Shown here piece after piece: positions 9,712-18,504 of a stretch of DNA of 64,000 nt (the first letter of the stretch is position 1; each line of letters starts with the position of its first letter). The notes under the pieces were generated by a model that was not told the DNA's origin, ran no database searches, and saw only the letters and a list, made by a program, of their open reading frames with translations. Position numbers and translations under genes: made by a program. Source of the stretch: Bradyrhizobium sp. AZCC 1693 (lineage in GTDB: Bacteria; Pseudomonadota; Alphaproteobacteria; Rhizobiales; Xanthobacteraceae); the NCBI RefSeq assembly GCF_036924745.1, contig NZ_JAZHSD010000001.1, forward strand, positions 4,526,001 through 4,590,000, given 5' to 3'.

Positions 9712-10700
9712 CCGAGCAACGCCCGTTGCTTGAAGTCACCGACCTCGTCAAGCATTACGCGGTGCGCGGCGGCATTTTGCGGCGGCGCGTCGGCACCGTG
9801 CATGCTGTCGACGGCGTCAGCTTCTCCGTTGGCAAGGGCGAAACCCTCGGGCTGGTCGGCGAGTCCGGCTGCGGCAAATCGACGGTCGCGCGCAGCGTGC
9901 TGCGGCTGGTGGAGCCGTCCAGCGGCGCCATCAAGCTCAATGGCACCGATATCACCGGCCTGAGCAAGGCCGAGATGCGGCCGCATCGGCGCTCGATGCA
10001 GATCGTGTTCCAGGACCCGTTCGCCTCGCTCAATCCGCGCATGACCGCGGGCGATATCGTCGGCGAGCCGCTCAGCGTGCATGGTCTCGCAACGGGCCGG
10101 GCGCAACAGGAGCGCGTTGCTGAACTGTTCGCTCAGGTAGGCTTGCGGTCCGACCAGATGAAAAACTATCCGCATCAGTTCTCCGGCGGACAACGGCAGC
10201 GTATCTGCATTGCGCGGGCGCTGTCGCTCGGACCGAGTCTTATTGTATGCGACGAGCCGGTATCGGCGCTCGACGTCTCGATCCAGGCGCAGGTGATCAA
10301 CCTGTTGATCGACCTGCAGCGCAAGAATGGTTTCTCCTACCTGTTCATCGCCCATGACCTCGCCGTCGTCGCCCATATCAGCCACCGCGTCGCCGTGATG
10401 TATCTCGGACGCATTGTGGAGATCGCGGGCAAGTCCGAATTGTTCGCAAACCCGCGCCATCCCTATACGCAGGCCCTGCTGGCCTCGGTCCCGATCGCCG
10501 ATCCCAAGGCAAAGCGCCTTGCGCCCGTGGTCGACGGCGACGTCCCAAGCCCGATCAACCCGCCGTCGGGATGCGCCTTCCACACCCGCTGCCGTTACGC
10601 CATGGACCGCTGCAAGGTGGAGCGGCCGGCCCTGGTGGCGGCCGGCGAAGGACATCAGGTGGCGTGCTGGCTGAATGACGGCACGGGGCGGCCGGAGTAA
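9708..10700 (+). CDS. ABC transporter ATP-binding protein, DppF/OppF type
   Basis: This 330-residue second ATPase of the importer has Walker [11 protein letters not shown]-loop [12 protein letters not shown], signature FSGGQRQR, Walker [13 protein letters not shown] and H-loop [12 protein letters not shown]. The C-terminal oligopeptide-transporter motif (GCAFHTRC) is present. The start ATG at 9708 overlaps the previous gene by four bases (ATGA). The operon ends here, followed directly by a palindromic repeat. Confidence 0.95.
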   Translation: MTEQRPLLEVTDLVKHYAVRGGILRRRVGTVHAVDGVSFSVGKGETLGLVGESGCGKSTVARSVLRLVEPSSGAIKLNGTDITGLSKAEMRPHRRSMQIVFQDPFASLNPRMTAGDIVGEPLSVHGLATGRAQQERVAELFAQVGLRSDQMKNYPHQFSGGQRQRICIARALSLGPSLIVCDEPVSALDVSIQAQVINLLIDLQRKNGFSYLFIAHDLAVVAHISHRVAVMYLGRIVEIAGKSELFANPRHPYTQALLASVPIADPKAKRLAPVVDGDVPSPINPPSGCAFHTRCRYAMDRCKVERPALVAAGEGHQVACWLNDGTGRPE

Positions 10701-10708
10701 ACCTCCAC

Positions 10709-10876
10709 CGTCGTCCCTGCGAACGCAGGGACCCATACCGCGTGATCCATCGAGGAAGCGTGGTGGCCGACGTTTTGCATTCATTGCCGCCGTGAGTTGT
10801 TGAAGTGAAGCCGTCTGCCTTCGTGCCCATTACACCGGCCGCGGTGTATGGGTCCCGGCTCAAGGCCGGGACGACA
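10709..10876. repeat. Palindromic intergenic repeat (GTCGTCCC family) with inverted ends
   Basis: The left end reads CGTCGTCCCTGCGAACGCAG and continues GGACCCATA; the right end is its approximate inverse (TATGGGTCCCGG...CCGGGACGACA). Each end also folds on itself. A second member lies at 38335-38473. The element fills the space between two convergent genes and may act as a bidirectional transcript end. Confidence 0.75.
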
Positions 10877-10878
10877 GT

Positions 10879-12855
10879 TCACACTGCCGCAATCTCCACG
10901 ACGATCTTCCCCGTCGTCACCTGCTCGCCTTCGGCCACATCAATCGACGAAACCGTGCCGGCAACGCCCGCCGTATGCACATGCTCCATCTTCATCGCTT
11001 CCAGCGTCATCACAGGCTGGCCGAGCACCACCTGCTCGCCCGGCTTGACCAGCACGGCCACCACGCGGCCGTTCATTGCCGCGCGCACCTTGCCGTCGCC
11101 GCCGGCCGCCGTAGCGGACTCTGGTGCGGCGAGGGTAAGGTCGCGAATCGCAATCGTGGCGCCGCGATGCAGAACATAGAGCCGGTCGCCATCGCGAAGG
11201 AATTTTGCGGAATCCATGATGCCGTCGGTGTGGAAGCGGACCGTATCGCGGTCGAGTTCGTCGATCTCGAACCGCTGCACGACGCCCGAAAGGCTTGCAA
11301 GATAATTCCCGTCGCGCTCGCGAACGATGTCGACCTCGTGAACGCCGTGACCGAGATCAATTCGTGTCGTCAGCGGGAACGTCACCGCCAGACTGCGTCC
11401 GCTGCGCCATGGCGGTGCATGCGGATTGGTGACGTAAAGCAACAGCGCTGCCAGCGCGGCTTCCGCCTTCTCGTTTGTACGTGACGCAAGCAGTTCGTCG
11501 CGATGATTGCCGATGAAAGCCGTGGTCGCCTCGCCCTTGGCAAAGCCGGGATGACGCAGACAAGAAATCAAAAATCCCTGATTGGTGGTGACACCGAACG
11601 CCGCAGTCTGCTCCAGACCGCAAATCAACCGGCCCCGCGCCTCGTTGCGATCGGCGCCATGGCTGATGATCTTGGCGATCATCGAATCGTAGAACGGCGG
11701 AATCTCCGCACCCGATTGCAGCGCGTGCTCGACACGGACGCCATCCGGCATCTGCCACAGCGCCATTGTGCCGGACTGCGGCATGAAATCGTGATTGGCG
11801 TCCTCCGAGCACAGCCGCACCTCGATGGCATGGCCAGAGAATTTGACATCCTCCTGCTTGAGCCCAAGCGGCTCGCCCGCCGCGATGCGCAACTGCAGTT
11901 CGACCAGATCGAGCCCGGTGATCGCCTCGGTGACGGGGTGCTCGACCTGCAGCCGCGTGTTCATTTCCATGAAATAGAACTCGCCGCTCTGATCGAGCAG
12001 GAATTCCAGCGTGCCCGCGCCCTCGTAGCCAATCGACTTGACCGCGGCGACGGCGACCGCACCCATGCGCGCCCGCAATTCCGGCGTCACCTTGGGCGAG
12101 GGCGCTTCCTCGATCACCTTCTGGTGCCGGCGCTGCACCGAGCAATCGCGCTCGCCGAGATGGATGGCGTTGCCGTAGCGGTCGCCGAACACCTGGATTT
12201 CGATGTGACGGGGATCGACGATGGCGCGCTCGAGGATCACGGTGGGGTCGCCGAACGCACCCTGCGCTTCGGAGCGCGCGCTGCGCAGCGCATCCGGAAA
12301 TGCCGCGGCGTCCGTGACCAGCCGCATGCCGCGTCCGCCGCCGCCCGCGACCGCCTTGATCATGACGGGAAAGCCGATCTTCCTGGCTTCCGCCAGCATC
12401 ACGGCATCGCTCTGGTCCGCGCCCTGATAGCCGGGCACGCAAGGCACGCCGGCCTTTTGCATGATGTCCTTGGCGCCCGCCTTGTTGCCCATGGCCCGGA
12501 TCGATTCAGGCGACGGACCGATGAAAACCAGTCCGGCATCGCGGCAGGCTTGCGCAAAATCCTCGTTCTCGGCGAGGAAACCATAGCCGGGATGAATCGC
12601 ACTGGCGCCGCTGGCCTTGGCGGCGGCGATGATCGCATCGATCCGCAAGTACGACTGCGCCGGCAGCGCTTCCCCGATCCGCACCGCAGAATCGGCTTCG
12701 CGAACATGCAGCGCGTCGCGATCGGCATCGGAATAGACGGCAACCACGCCATAGCCGAGGCGGCGCGCGGTGCGCATGATCCGGAGCGCGATCTCGCCGC
12801 GGTTGGCGACGAGAATCTTGAAGAACGGCGTCCGCTTCATTTCAGTCCCGCTCAT
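10879..12855 (-). CDS. Acyl-CoA carboxylase alpha subunit (biotin carboxylase + BCCP)
   Basis: This 658-residue subunit carboxylates its own biotin with ATP and bicarbonate. The biotin carboxylase domain (KILVANRGEIALRIMRTARR at the N-terminus, then GGGGRGMR, ERDCSVQRRHQKVIEEAPSP and EMNTRLQVEHPVTE) covers roughly residues 1-450. A linker follows, and the C-terminal BCCP domain carries the biotinylation site EAMKMEH. ATG 12855 is chosen because it overlaps the beta-subunit stop (ATGA). The layout fits 3-methylcrotonyl-CoA or geranyl-CoA carboxylase alpha subunits best, but propionyl-CoA-type activity cannot be excluded. Confidence 0.92.
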   Translation of the reverse strand: MSGTEMKRTPFFKILVANRGEIALRIMRTARRLGYGVVAVYSDADRDALHVREADSAVRIGEALPAQSYLRIDAIIAAAKASGASAIHPGYGFLAENEDFAQACRDAGLVFIGPSPESIRAMGNKAGAKDIMQKAGVPCVPGYQGADQSDAVMLAEARKIGFPVMIKAVAGGGGRGMRLVTDAAAFPDALRSARSEAQGAFGDPTVILERAIVDPRHIEIQVFGDRYGNAIHLGERDCSVQRRHQKVIEEAPSPKVTPELRARMGAVAVAAVKSIGYEGAGTLEFLLDQSGEFYFMEMNTRLQVEHPVTEAITGLDLVELQLRIAAGEPLGLKQEDVKFSGHAIEVRLCSEDANHDFMPQSGTMALWQMPDGVRVEHALQSGAEIPPFYDSMIAKIISHGADRNEARGRLICGLEQTAAFGVTTNQGFLISCLRHPGFAKGEATTAFIGNHRDELLASRTNEKAEAALAALLLYVTNPHAPPWRSGRSLAVTFPLTTRIDLGHGVHEVDIVRERDGNYLASLSGVVQRFEIDELDRDTVRFHTDGIMDSAKFLRDGDRLYVLHRGATIAIRDLTLAAPESATAAGGDGKVRAAMNGRVVAVLVKPGEQVVLGQPVMTLEAMKMEHVHTAGVAGTVSSIDVAEGEQVTTGKIVVEIAAV

Positions 12856-14468
12856 GGCCGCGCGACCGAGAACTGCATGCGCTGGGGCGTGCGGGCCTCG
12901 GCCTCGCGGCAGATCGCCAGCACTTCGGAAAGCACGCTGCGGGTATCGCGCGGATCGATCACGCCGTCGTCGAGCACGCGCGCGCTGGTCGAGAACACGT
13001 CCATCTGGCCGTCGAACACGCCGGTGATTTGCGCCTTCATCGCCTCGAGCTTCTCCGTCTCGATCGGCTTGCCGCGCCTGGCGGCTGCGGCCTCGGTCAC
13101 GATCGCCATGGTTTCCGCCGCCTGCTCGCCACCCATCACGGCGGTCTTGGCGTTCGGCCAAGAGAAGCAGAAGCGCGGATGGAAGCCACGGCCGCACATG
13201 CCGTAATTGCCGGCGCCGAACGACGCCCCGCAGTAGATCGTGATCTGCGGCACGGTCGCCGAGGTCACCGCCTGGATCATCTTGGAGCCGTGCTTGATCA
13301 TGCCGGCTTCCTCATAGGCCTTGCCCACCATGTAGCCCGTGGTGTTGTTCATATACAGGATTGGCGTGCGCGACTGGCAGCAGGCCTGGATGAAATGCGT
13401 CGCCTTGTTGGCGCCGGGCACATCGAGCGGGCCGTTGTTGGTGATGATCCCGATCGCCTGCCCCTCGATGCGGGCATGGCCGCACACGGTGGCGGGACCG
13501 TAATTGGCGCCGAACTCGGTGAAATCGGAATCGTCGATGAAGCGGGCGATGGCCTGGCGCATGTCGACGGGCCGCTTGTGGTCCATCGGCATGATGCCGA
13601 GCAGTTCGTCGGCATCGTAGCGCGGCGGCTTGAACGATGCTTCCGCTGGCCTCCGCCGGTCCCATTCCAGATTGGCCATGATGTCGCGCGCGATGCGGAG
13701 CGCATCGCGATCGTCTTCGGCCAGATAGTCGCCGAGACCGGAGATGGACGTGTGCATCTCGGCACCGCCGAGTTCCTCCTCGGTCGCAATCTCGCCCGTT
13801 GCGGCTTTCAACAGTGGCGGCCCGGCGAGAAATGCGCGGGTGCGGCCGCGGACCATCACGATGTAATCCGAGAGACCCGTTTGATACGCGCCGCCAGCGG
13901 TCGACGAGCCATGCGTCACGGTGACGACGGGCAACCCCGCCGCCGACAGCCGCGCCAGGTTGCGAAAGATGTTGCCGCCGCGAATAAAGTCTTCGACGCG
14001 GTAGCGCAGCAGATTGGCGCCGGCGCTTTCGACCAGTTGCACGTAAGGCAGCTTGTTTTCCAGCGCCAGTTCCTGCACCCGCAGCGTCTTGTCGAGGCCG
14101 AACGGCTGCAGTGCGCCGGCATCGATGCCGGAATCACTGGCGCTGACCATGCAGCGGATGCCGGCGACGAAGCCGATGCCCGCGATCACGCCGCCGCCCG
14201 GCACGCTCTTGTCCGCATCCGGCACATCGAACATGTATCCGGCAAGCGTCGACAGTTCGATGAAGGGCGATCCGGGGTCGAGCACCAGCGCGACACGCTC
14301 GCGCGGCAGCAACTGTCCGCGCTTGTGGAAGCGGTCCCTGGCGGCAGCGGATGTTGCCCGGGTGCGATCTTCGAGGGTGCGCATGCGCGTGATCAGCGCC
14401 AGCATGCCGTCGCGATTGGCTTTGTAGCCGGCGCTGGAGGGGGAGATGGTCGATTCGAGGATGGCCAT
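12852..14468 (-). CDS. Acyl-CoA carboxylase beta subunit (carboxyltransferase)
   Basis: The 538-residue carboxyltransferase moves CO2 from biotin to an acyl-CoA. Motifs include SPFIELSTLAGYMF, PGGGVIAGIG, THGSSTAGGAYQ and the C-terminal FGAGNYGMCGRGFHPRF, typical of MccB/AtuC-like subunits, and the length matches that group. The start at ATG 14468 (MAILESTISPSS) is preferred because the longer frame runs into an upstream repeat. It is transcribed first and coupled to the alpha subunit. Leucine or acyclic-terpene catabolism is plausible, but the usual partner genes (enoyl-CoA hydratase, HMG-CoA lyase) are not adjacent. Confidence 0.92.
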   Translation of the reverse strand: MAILESTISPSSAGYKANRDGMLALITRMRTLEDRTRATSAAARDRFHKRGQLLPRERVALVLDPGSPFIELSTLAGYMFDVPDADKSVPGGGVIAGIGFVAGIRCMVSASDSGIDAGALQPFGLDKTLRVQELALENKLPYVQLVESAGANLLRYRVEDFIRGGNIFRNLARLSAAGLPVVTVTHGSSTAGGAYQTGLSDYIVMVRGRTRAFLAGPPLLKAATGEIATEEELGGAEMHTSISGLGDYLAEDDRDALRIARDIMANLEWDRRRPAEASFKPPRYDADELLGIMPMDHKRPVDMRQAIARFIDDSDFTEFGANYGPATVCGHARIEGQAIGIITNNGPLDVPGANKATHFIQACCQSRTPILYMNNTTGYMVGKAYEEAGMIKHGSKMIQAVTSATVPQITIYCGASFGAGNYGMCGRGFHPRFCFSWPNAKTAVMGGEQAAETMAIVTEAAAARRGKPIETEKLEAMKAQITGVFDGQMDVFSTSARVLDDGVIDPRDTRSVLSEVLAICREAEARTPQRMQFSVARP

Positions 14469-14483
14469 AAATTCAACTCTCTC

Positions 14484-14585
14484 CGTCATTCCGGGATGGT
14501 GCGCAACACCAGACCCGGAATCTCGAGATTCTCCGATGTGCATAGCACATCGTAGTTCGATGCTTCGCATCGCCCCGGAATGACG
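14484..14585. repeat. Palindromic intergenic repeat (CGTCATTCCGGG family), copy 1
   Basis: It begins CGTCATTCCGGG and ends CCCCGGAATGACG, with internal palindromes CTCGAG and CGATGTGC..GCACATCG. A second copy in opposite orientation lies at 16432-16520; both share the block CGAACTACGATGTGC in one orientation. It separates the carboxylase beta gene from the BKACE gene. Confidence 0.8.
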
Positions 14586-14588
14586 ACC

Positions 14589-15455
14589 TCAATGCCTGGT
14601 CCCAAATATCTGCCGGGCCTCCGCCGGGCTTGCGATCTCGCGGCCCGCGCGCCGCGCGCAGGCGGCGATGGCGTCGATCAACTGCCCGTTCGAGGTCACC
14701 TTGGTGCCGTCGGCGAGATAGAAGGTGTCCTCCAGCCCGGTGCGCAGATGCCCGCCGAGATCGGCGCAGCGCTGATGCAGCGGCCAGATTTCGCCGCGCC
14801 CGATCGCGGTGACCTGCCAATGCGCTTCCGGCAATTTCAGCTTCAACAGGATCGGCAGCAATTCCGGATCGGCCGGCATGCCCGAGGCGACGCCCATCAC
14901 AAAGTTATATTCGAGCGGGCCGGAATACATCCCGGTCTGCCGGTACATGCCGACGCAGCGCACGATGCCGACGTCGAAGCATTCGAACTCGGGAATCGTG
15001 CCCGCCTCCTTCATCACGTCGAGATAGTCCTGCACTTTCTCGACCGCGTTATCGAACATCATCGGCGGCCACGCCCAGGTGTTGTCGGACTTCACCTTGA
15101 GATAATTCAGCGAACCGGCATTGCAGGCTGCAATCTCAGGCCGGGTCTCGCGCACGCAATCGAGCGCGCCCTGATATTTTGGACCCGAGGTGCCCGTGGT
15201 GTGGTTGATGATGACGCCGGGGCACGCCTCGCGTATCGCCTGCTGAATCTCCCTGGATACGTTGACGTCCCAGGACGGCAGATGGCCCTTGTTCGGCTCC
15301 TGCTGGCGCAGATGGACATGCATGATGCTGGCGCCGGCATTGAACGCGACCCTGGCCTCGCGCGCCATCTGCTCCGGCGTGACAGGCACATTGTGCTGCT
15401 TCGGGTCGGTCAGCACGCCGTTCAGCGCGCAGGTAATGACGGCCTTGTCACCCAT
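14589..15455 (-). CDS. BKACE family beta-keto acid cleavage enzyme (DUF849)
   Basis: This 288-residue protein belongs to the family of 3-keto-5-aminohexanoate cleavage enzyme, Zn-dependent TIM-barrel enzymes. They condense a beta-keto acid with acetyl-CoA and release acetoacetate and a new CoA ester. Family features are the N-terminal VITCALNG, the zinc ligands in SIMHVHLR, the motif IINHTTGTSG and PEFECFDVG. Many subfamilies exist with different side-chain preferences, so the substrate here is open. Its position between an acyl-CoA carboxylase and an AraC regulator suggests a dedicated catabolic route. Confidence 0.9.
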   Translation of the reverse strand: MGDKAVITCALNGVLTDPKQHNVPVTPEQMAREARVAFNAGASIMHVHLRQQEPNKGHLPSWDVNVSREIQQAIREACPGVIINHTTGTSGPKYQGALDCVRETRPEIAACNAGSLNYLKVKSDNTWAWPPMMFDNAVEKVQDYLDVMKEAGTIPEFECFDVGIVRCVGMYRQTGMYSGPLEYNFVMGVASGMPADPELLPILLKLKLPEAHWQVTAIGRGEIWPLHQRCADLGGHLRTGLEDTFYLADGTKVTSNGQLIDAIAACARRAGREIASPAEARQIFGTRH

Positions 15456-15520
15456 GGATCAACCTTCGAAAGCGGGACGCGAGGGATCGCGAAATACCCG
15501 GCGCGATCATGCGTCCGGCA

Positions 15521-16342
15521 TCAGCCGGCTTCTTGCGTCAACCCGCTATTGCCGGCGGCGGCACGGCGGTGGCTATAGATCGCCAGATCGCGCGAACCTG
15601 AAAAGATCGCGCGCGGCTTCAAGCCATAGAAGCGGCGGATCGAATGGCTGAAATGCGTGGAGTCGGGATAGCCGATGTCCTGCGCCAGATGCGCAAGGTT
15701 GATATCCTGGTTGGCGAAATGCAGCAGATGCCGCGCCCGTTTCCATGCGCGGAACGAACGGAAGGAAATGCCCGTCTCTTCCTTGAACAAATGCAGGAAG
15801 CGCGACGGCGACAATCCCGCCTCCGCGGCGCAGCTTGCCGCCGTCACCGGCTCGCCGGAGAATTTTCCGATCTGCACAATGGCGCGTGCCACGCGGGCAT
15901 CGAGTTCGCGCTGCGGCAGGGCCTCGCCGAGGCACAGAGAATCGAACTCGGCGCTGGAAAAATCATTGCCGGCGTGATGCTCACGCAGTTCGCGATAGGC
16001 GTCGCGAATGCGGCTGGTGAAAGCGGTGCCTTCAGGCCCCGAGAGGCGCCTGGCGAGATCTTCGAGCGCGCCGGGACGAACGCTCTCCGGTTCGATCACG
16101 ACGCTGAGCACCGAACGAAAATCGCTGGCGATGGTGTGCCTGATGTTCGGCAACAGGGCGACCATTTCACCATGGGTTTCACGGCCATCGGCGGTGGTGA
16201 GCCAGAGACCGCCCTCGAGCGCGACATAGATGTTGAACCCGCCCGAGCAGCGTTGGCGCGGACGGCCGAGCAGGCCGGCGTAGAACACGCGCTCCGGGGT
16301 GATCAGCATCAGATGGCCGGATTTGTGGCCGACATCGTCCAT
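15521..16342 (-). CDS. AraC family transcriptional regulator
   Basis: This 273-residue regulator has an N-terminal cupin-like sensor domain and a C-terminal double helix-turn-helix. The second helix-turn-helix is obvious in DIGYPDSTHFSHSIRRFYGLKP, and the first in CAAEAGLSPSRFLHLFKEETG. The start at ATG 16342 has an AGGAGG just upstream and is preferred to the longer frame. It lies 65 bases upstream of the BKACE gene on the same strand and is a good candidate for its local activator. Confidence 0.92.
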   Translation of the reverse strand: MDDVGHKSGHLMLITPERVFYAGLLGRPRQRCSGGFNIYVALEGGLWLTTADGRETHGEMVALLPNIRHTIASDFRSVLSVVIEPESVRPGALEDLARRLSGPEGTAFTSRIRDAYRELREHHAGNDFSSAEFDSLCLGEALPQRELDARVARAIVQIGKFSGEPVTAASCAAEAGLSPSRFLHLFKEETGISFRSFRAWKRARHLLHFANQDINLAHLAQDIGYPDSTHFSHSIRRFYGLKPRAIFSGSRDLAIYSHRRAAAGNSGLTQEAG

Positions 16343-16431
16343 GGCTCGTCCTCCTCGCGCGGCTCTCTGGCCGCTGCGACGGGTCAACCATAGCGGAAAT
16401 TCGGTGTCTGTCACCGACAGAAGAGGCCGTC

Positions 16432-16520
16432 CGGGGCGATGCGAAGCATCGAACTACGATGTGCTGTGCACATCGGGGAATCTCGAGATTCCGGGTTCGC
16501 TTCGCGCCCCGGAATGACGG
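16432..16520. repeat. Palindromic intergenic repeat (CGTCATTCCGGG family), copy 2 inverted
   Basis: This element is the reverse-orientation counterpart of the repeat at 14484-14585. It starts CCGGGGCGATGCGAAGCATC, contains TCTCGAGATTCCGGG and ends CCCCGGAATGACGG. The two copies bracket the BKACE and AraC genes. Confidence 0.8.
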
Positions 16521-16527
16521 GGCTCTT

Positions 16528-17184
16528 TCAAGCCCGGATCCGAGGCGCCACGTTCTGCTCGACGCCGGCCTTGCGTTCCGCCGCAATGGCACGCTTGTAC
16601 CCGTCGCGTTCCTGCAACCGGGCCCAATAGGCCGCGACATTGGGGCCGAAATCCTTGGCCAGGCCAATATTGCCAGCCAGACGCAACGCATAGCCGTTGA
16701 CGATATCGGCCGCAGTGAACCGGCCGGCGCACAAGGTTTCAGCATTTGCGGTAGCGGCCTCGACAGCGCGCAGCCGGCCGAGGAACCATTTGGCATAGTC
16801 GCCGGCCACCTGCGGGTTCCGCCGTTCTTCCGGTTCGAGCTGGCTGTATCTCAGCACCAGCGTTTGCGGAAAGGTCAGCGTGGCATCGCTGAAATACATC
16901 CAGTTCAGGAACGCGCCGTAGGCTGGATCATCCTGGCCTACCACCAGCGGGGTCGGGCCGTATTTGGTGCCGAGGTAATAACAGATGCCAGAGGACTCCG
17001 TCATTTTGGTCTCGCCGTCGATCATGAACGGAATAGTGCCGAGCGGATTGATCGCGAGATATTCCTTGGCGAACACCCGCGGCGGGAACGGCAGCATTTT
17101 CAGCTCATACGGAAGGCCCATCTCTTCCAGCATCCAGAGCGGCCGGAACGAGCGTGCGCCGTCGCAGTGATAGAGCGTGATCAT
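16528..17184 (-). CDS. Glutathione S-transferase family protein
   Basis: This 218-residue cytosolic GST fold has an N-terminal thioredoxin-like domain (ITLYHCDGARSFRPLWMLEE, then the glutathione-contact motif MTESSGICYYLGTKYG) and an all-helical C-terminal domain. Such proteins conjugate or isomerise electrophiles with glutathione; the substrate is unknown. It follows an acyl-CoA dehydrogenase gene by 36 bases and is probably in the same transcript. AGGGG lies upstream of ATG 17184. Confidence 0.9.
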   Translation of the reverse strand: MITLYHCDGARSFRPLWMLEEMGLPYELKMLPFPPRVFAKEYLAINPLGTIPFMIDGETKMTESSGICYYLGTKYGPTPLVVGQDDPAYGAFLNWMYFSDATLTFPQTLVLRYSQLEPEERRNPQVAGDYAKWFLGRLRAVEAATANAETLCAGRFTAADIVNGYALRLAGNIGLAKDFGPNVAAYWARLQERDGYKRAIAAERKAGVEQNVAPRIRA

Positions 17185-17220
17185 CAGGCATACCCCTCGT
17201 AAGTTCTGATCGGGCTTTTA

Positions 17221-18372
17221 TTAGTTTTTCGGCAGCGTGCCCATCATCTTGCACAGCACCGTCAGCATCACCTCGTCGGCGCCGCCGCCGATCGAGGTCA
17301 GGCGGCTGTCGCGATAGGCCCGGCTGACCGGCGTCTCGTTCATGAAACCCATGCCGCCCCAGAACTGCAGGCAGGCGTCGGTGAGTTCGCGGCCCAGACG
17401 CCCGGCCTTGAGCTTGGCCATGGTGGCGAGCCGTGTCACGTCTTCGCCCGCAACCAGCGCCTCGGCGGCGCGGTAGATCAGAGCGCGCAGCAATTCGACC
17501 TCGGTCTGCATCTCCGCCAACTTGAAGTGGACGGTCTGGTTGTCGAGGATCGACTTTCCGAACGCTTTCCGGTTCCGGGTATATTCGATCGTCTCTGATA
17601 TGATGAACTCATGCGCCTTGAGGCAGGCGGCCGCGCCCCACAGCCGCTCCTCCTGGAACTGCACCATCTGGTAGGTAAAGCCCTTGCCTTCCTCGCCGAT
17701 CCGGTTGCGCTTGGGCACCCGGACATTGTCGAAGAAGATCTGCGCGGTGTCGGACGAGCGCATGCCCATCTTGTCGAGCTTGCGCGCGACCTGCACGCCC
17801 TTCTCTTTCATGGGCACGCAGATCAGCGACTTGTTGCGATGGACCTGGTCGTCGCTGGTATTGGCGAGCAGGCAGATCCAGTCGGCCTGCACGCCATTGG
17901 TGATCCACATCTTGCCGCCATTGATGACGTAATCGTCGCCATCGGCGCGTGCACTGGTCTTGATCGAGGCAACATCAGAGCCGGCGCCGGGCTCGGAGAC
18001 GCCGATGCAGGCCACCGCGTCACCCGCAATGGCGGGCGCGAGAAACTCGCGGCGCACCTCATCCGAGCCGAACCGCGCCAGCGCGGGAGTAGCCATATCA
18101 GTCTGCACCCCGATCGCCATCGGCACGCCGCCGCAGGTGATGGCGCCGAGTTCTTCGGCCATCATCAGCGCATAGGAGTAATCGAGCCCCTGACCGCCGA
18201 ATTCGACCGGCTTGTTGAGGCCGAGAAAGCCGAGATCGCCGAGCTTCTTGAACAGCTCATGCGCGGGGAAGATGTCCGCCTTCTCCCATTCGTCGACGAA
18301 CGGGTTGATCTCGGCAGCAATGAACTTCTGCAGGATACGGCGGGGTTCGTCGTGGTCGGCGGTGAAGAGCAT
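17221..18372 (-). CDS. Acyl-CoA dehydrogenase (citronellyl/isovaleryl-CoA-like)
   Basis: This FAD-dependent enzyme introduces an alpha-beta double bond into an acyl-CoA. Motifs seen are CIGVSEPGAGSDVASIKT and MWITNG in the middle domain, RKAFGKSI and QFWGGMGFMNE in the C-terminal domain, and the terminal YRDSRLTSIGGGADEVM. The N-terminal pattern INPFVDEWEKADIFPAHELF resembles AtuD-like citronellyl-CoA dehydrogenases (from memory). I use ATG 18372; a TTG at 18390 would add six residues. It is followed by the GST gene. Confidence 0.9.
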   Translation of the reverse strand: MLFTADHDEPRRILQKFIAAEINPFVDEWEKADIFPAHELFKKLGDLGFLGLNKPVEFGGQGLDYSYALMMAEELGAITCGGVPMAIGVQTDMATPALARFGSDEVRREFLAPAIAGDAVACIGVSEPGAGSDVASIKTSARADGDDYVINGGKMWITNGVQADWICLLANTSDDQVHRNKSLICVPMKEKGVQVARKLDKMGMRSSDTAQIFFDNVRVPKRNRIGEEGKGFTYQMVQFQEERLWGAAACLKAHEFIISETIEYTRNRKAFGKSILDNQTVHFKLAEMQTEVELLRALIYRAAEALVAGEDVTRLATMAKLKAGRLGRELTDACLQFWGGMGFMNETPVSRAYRDSRLTSIGGGADEVMLTVLCKMMGTLPKN

Positions 18373-18405
18373 TTCTTGGTCAGGCTCCAATCGGTATTTC
18401 CACTT

Positions 18406-18494
18406 GCGTCATGGCCGGGCTTGTCCCGGCCATCCACGTCCTTCTTCCAGTGCCAGCAAGGCGTGGATGCCCGGGTCAGGCCCGGGCATGACGG
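18406..18494. repeat. Palindromic intergenic repeat (CGTCATGGCCGGG family)
   Basis: The left arm is GTCATGGCCGGGCTTGTCCC and the right arm is CCCGGGTCAGGCCCGGGCATGAC, each self-complementary and together inverted. It separates two acyl-CoA dehydrogenase genes transcribed in the same direction. Confidence 0.75.
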
Positions 18495-18504
18495 AGAGAG
18501 AACA

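Noticed and set aside
10709..10876. Considered as a CRISPR array because of repeated palindromic units
   Set aside because: Only inverted end motifs occur, without regularly spaced direct repeats and unique spacers; no cas genes are present in the window.
11503..14555. Long plus-strand frames (567 and 508 codons) opposite the acyl-CoA carboxylase genes
   Set aside because: They mirror strongly supported genes with biotin and carboxyltransferase motifs and are Arg/His/Gly/Ala-rich shadows of high-GC coding sequence.
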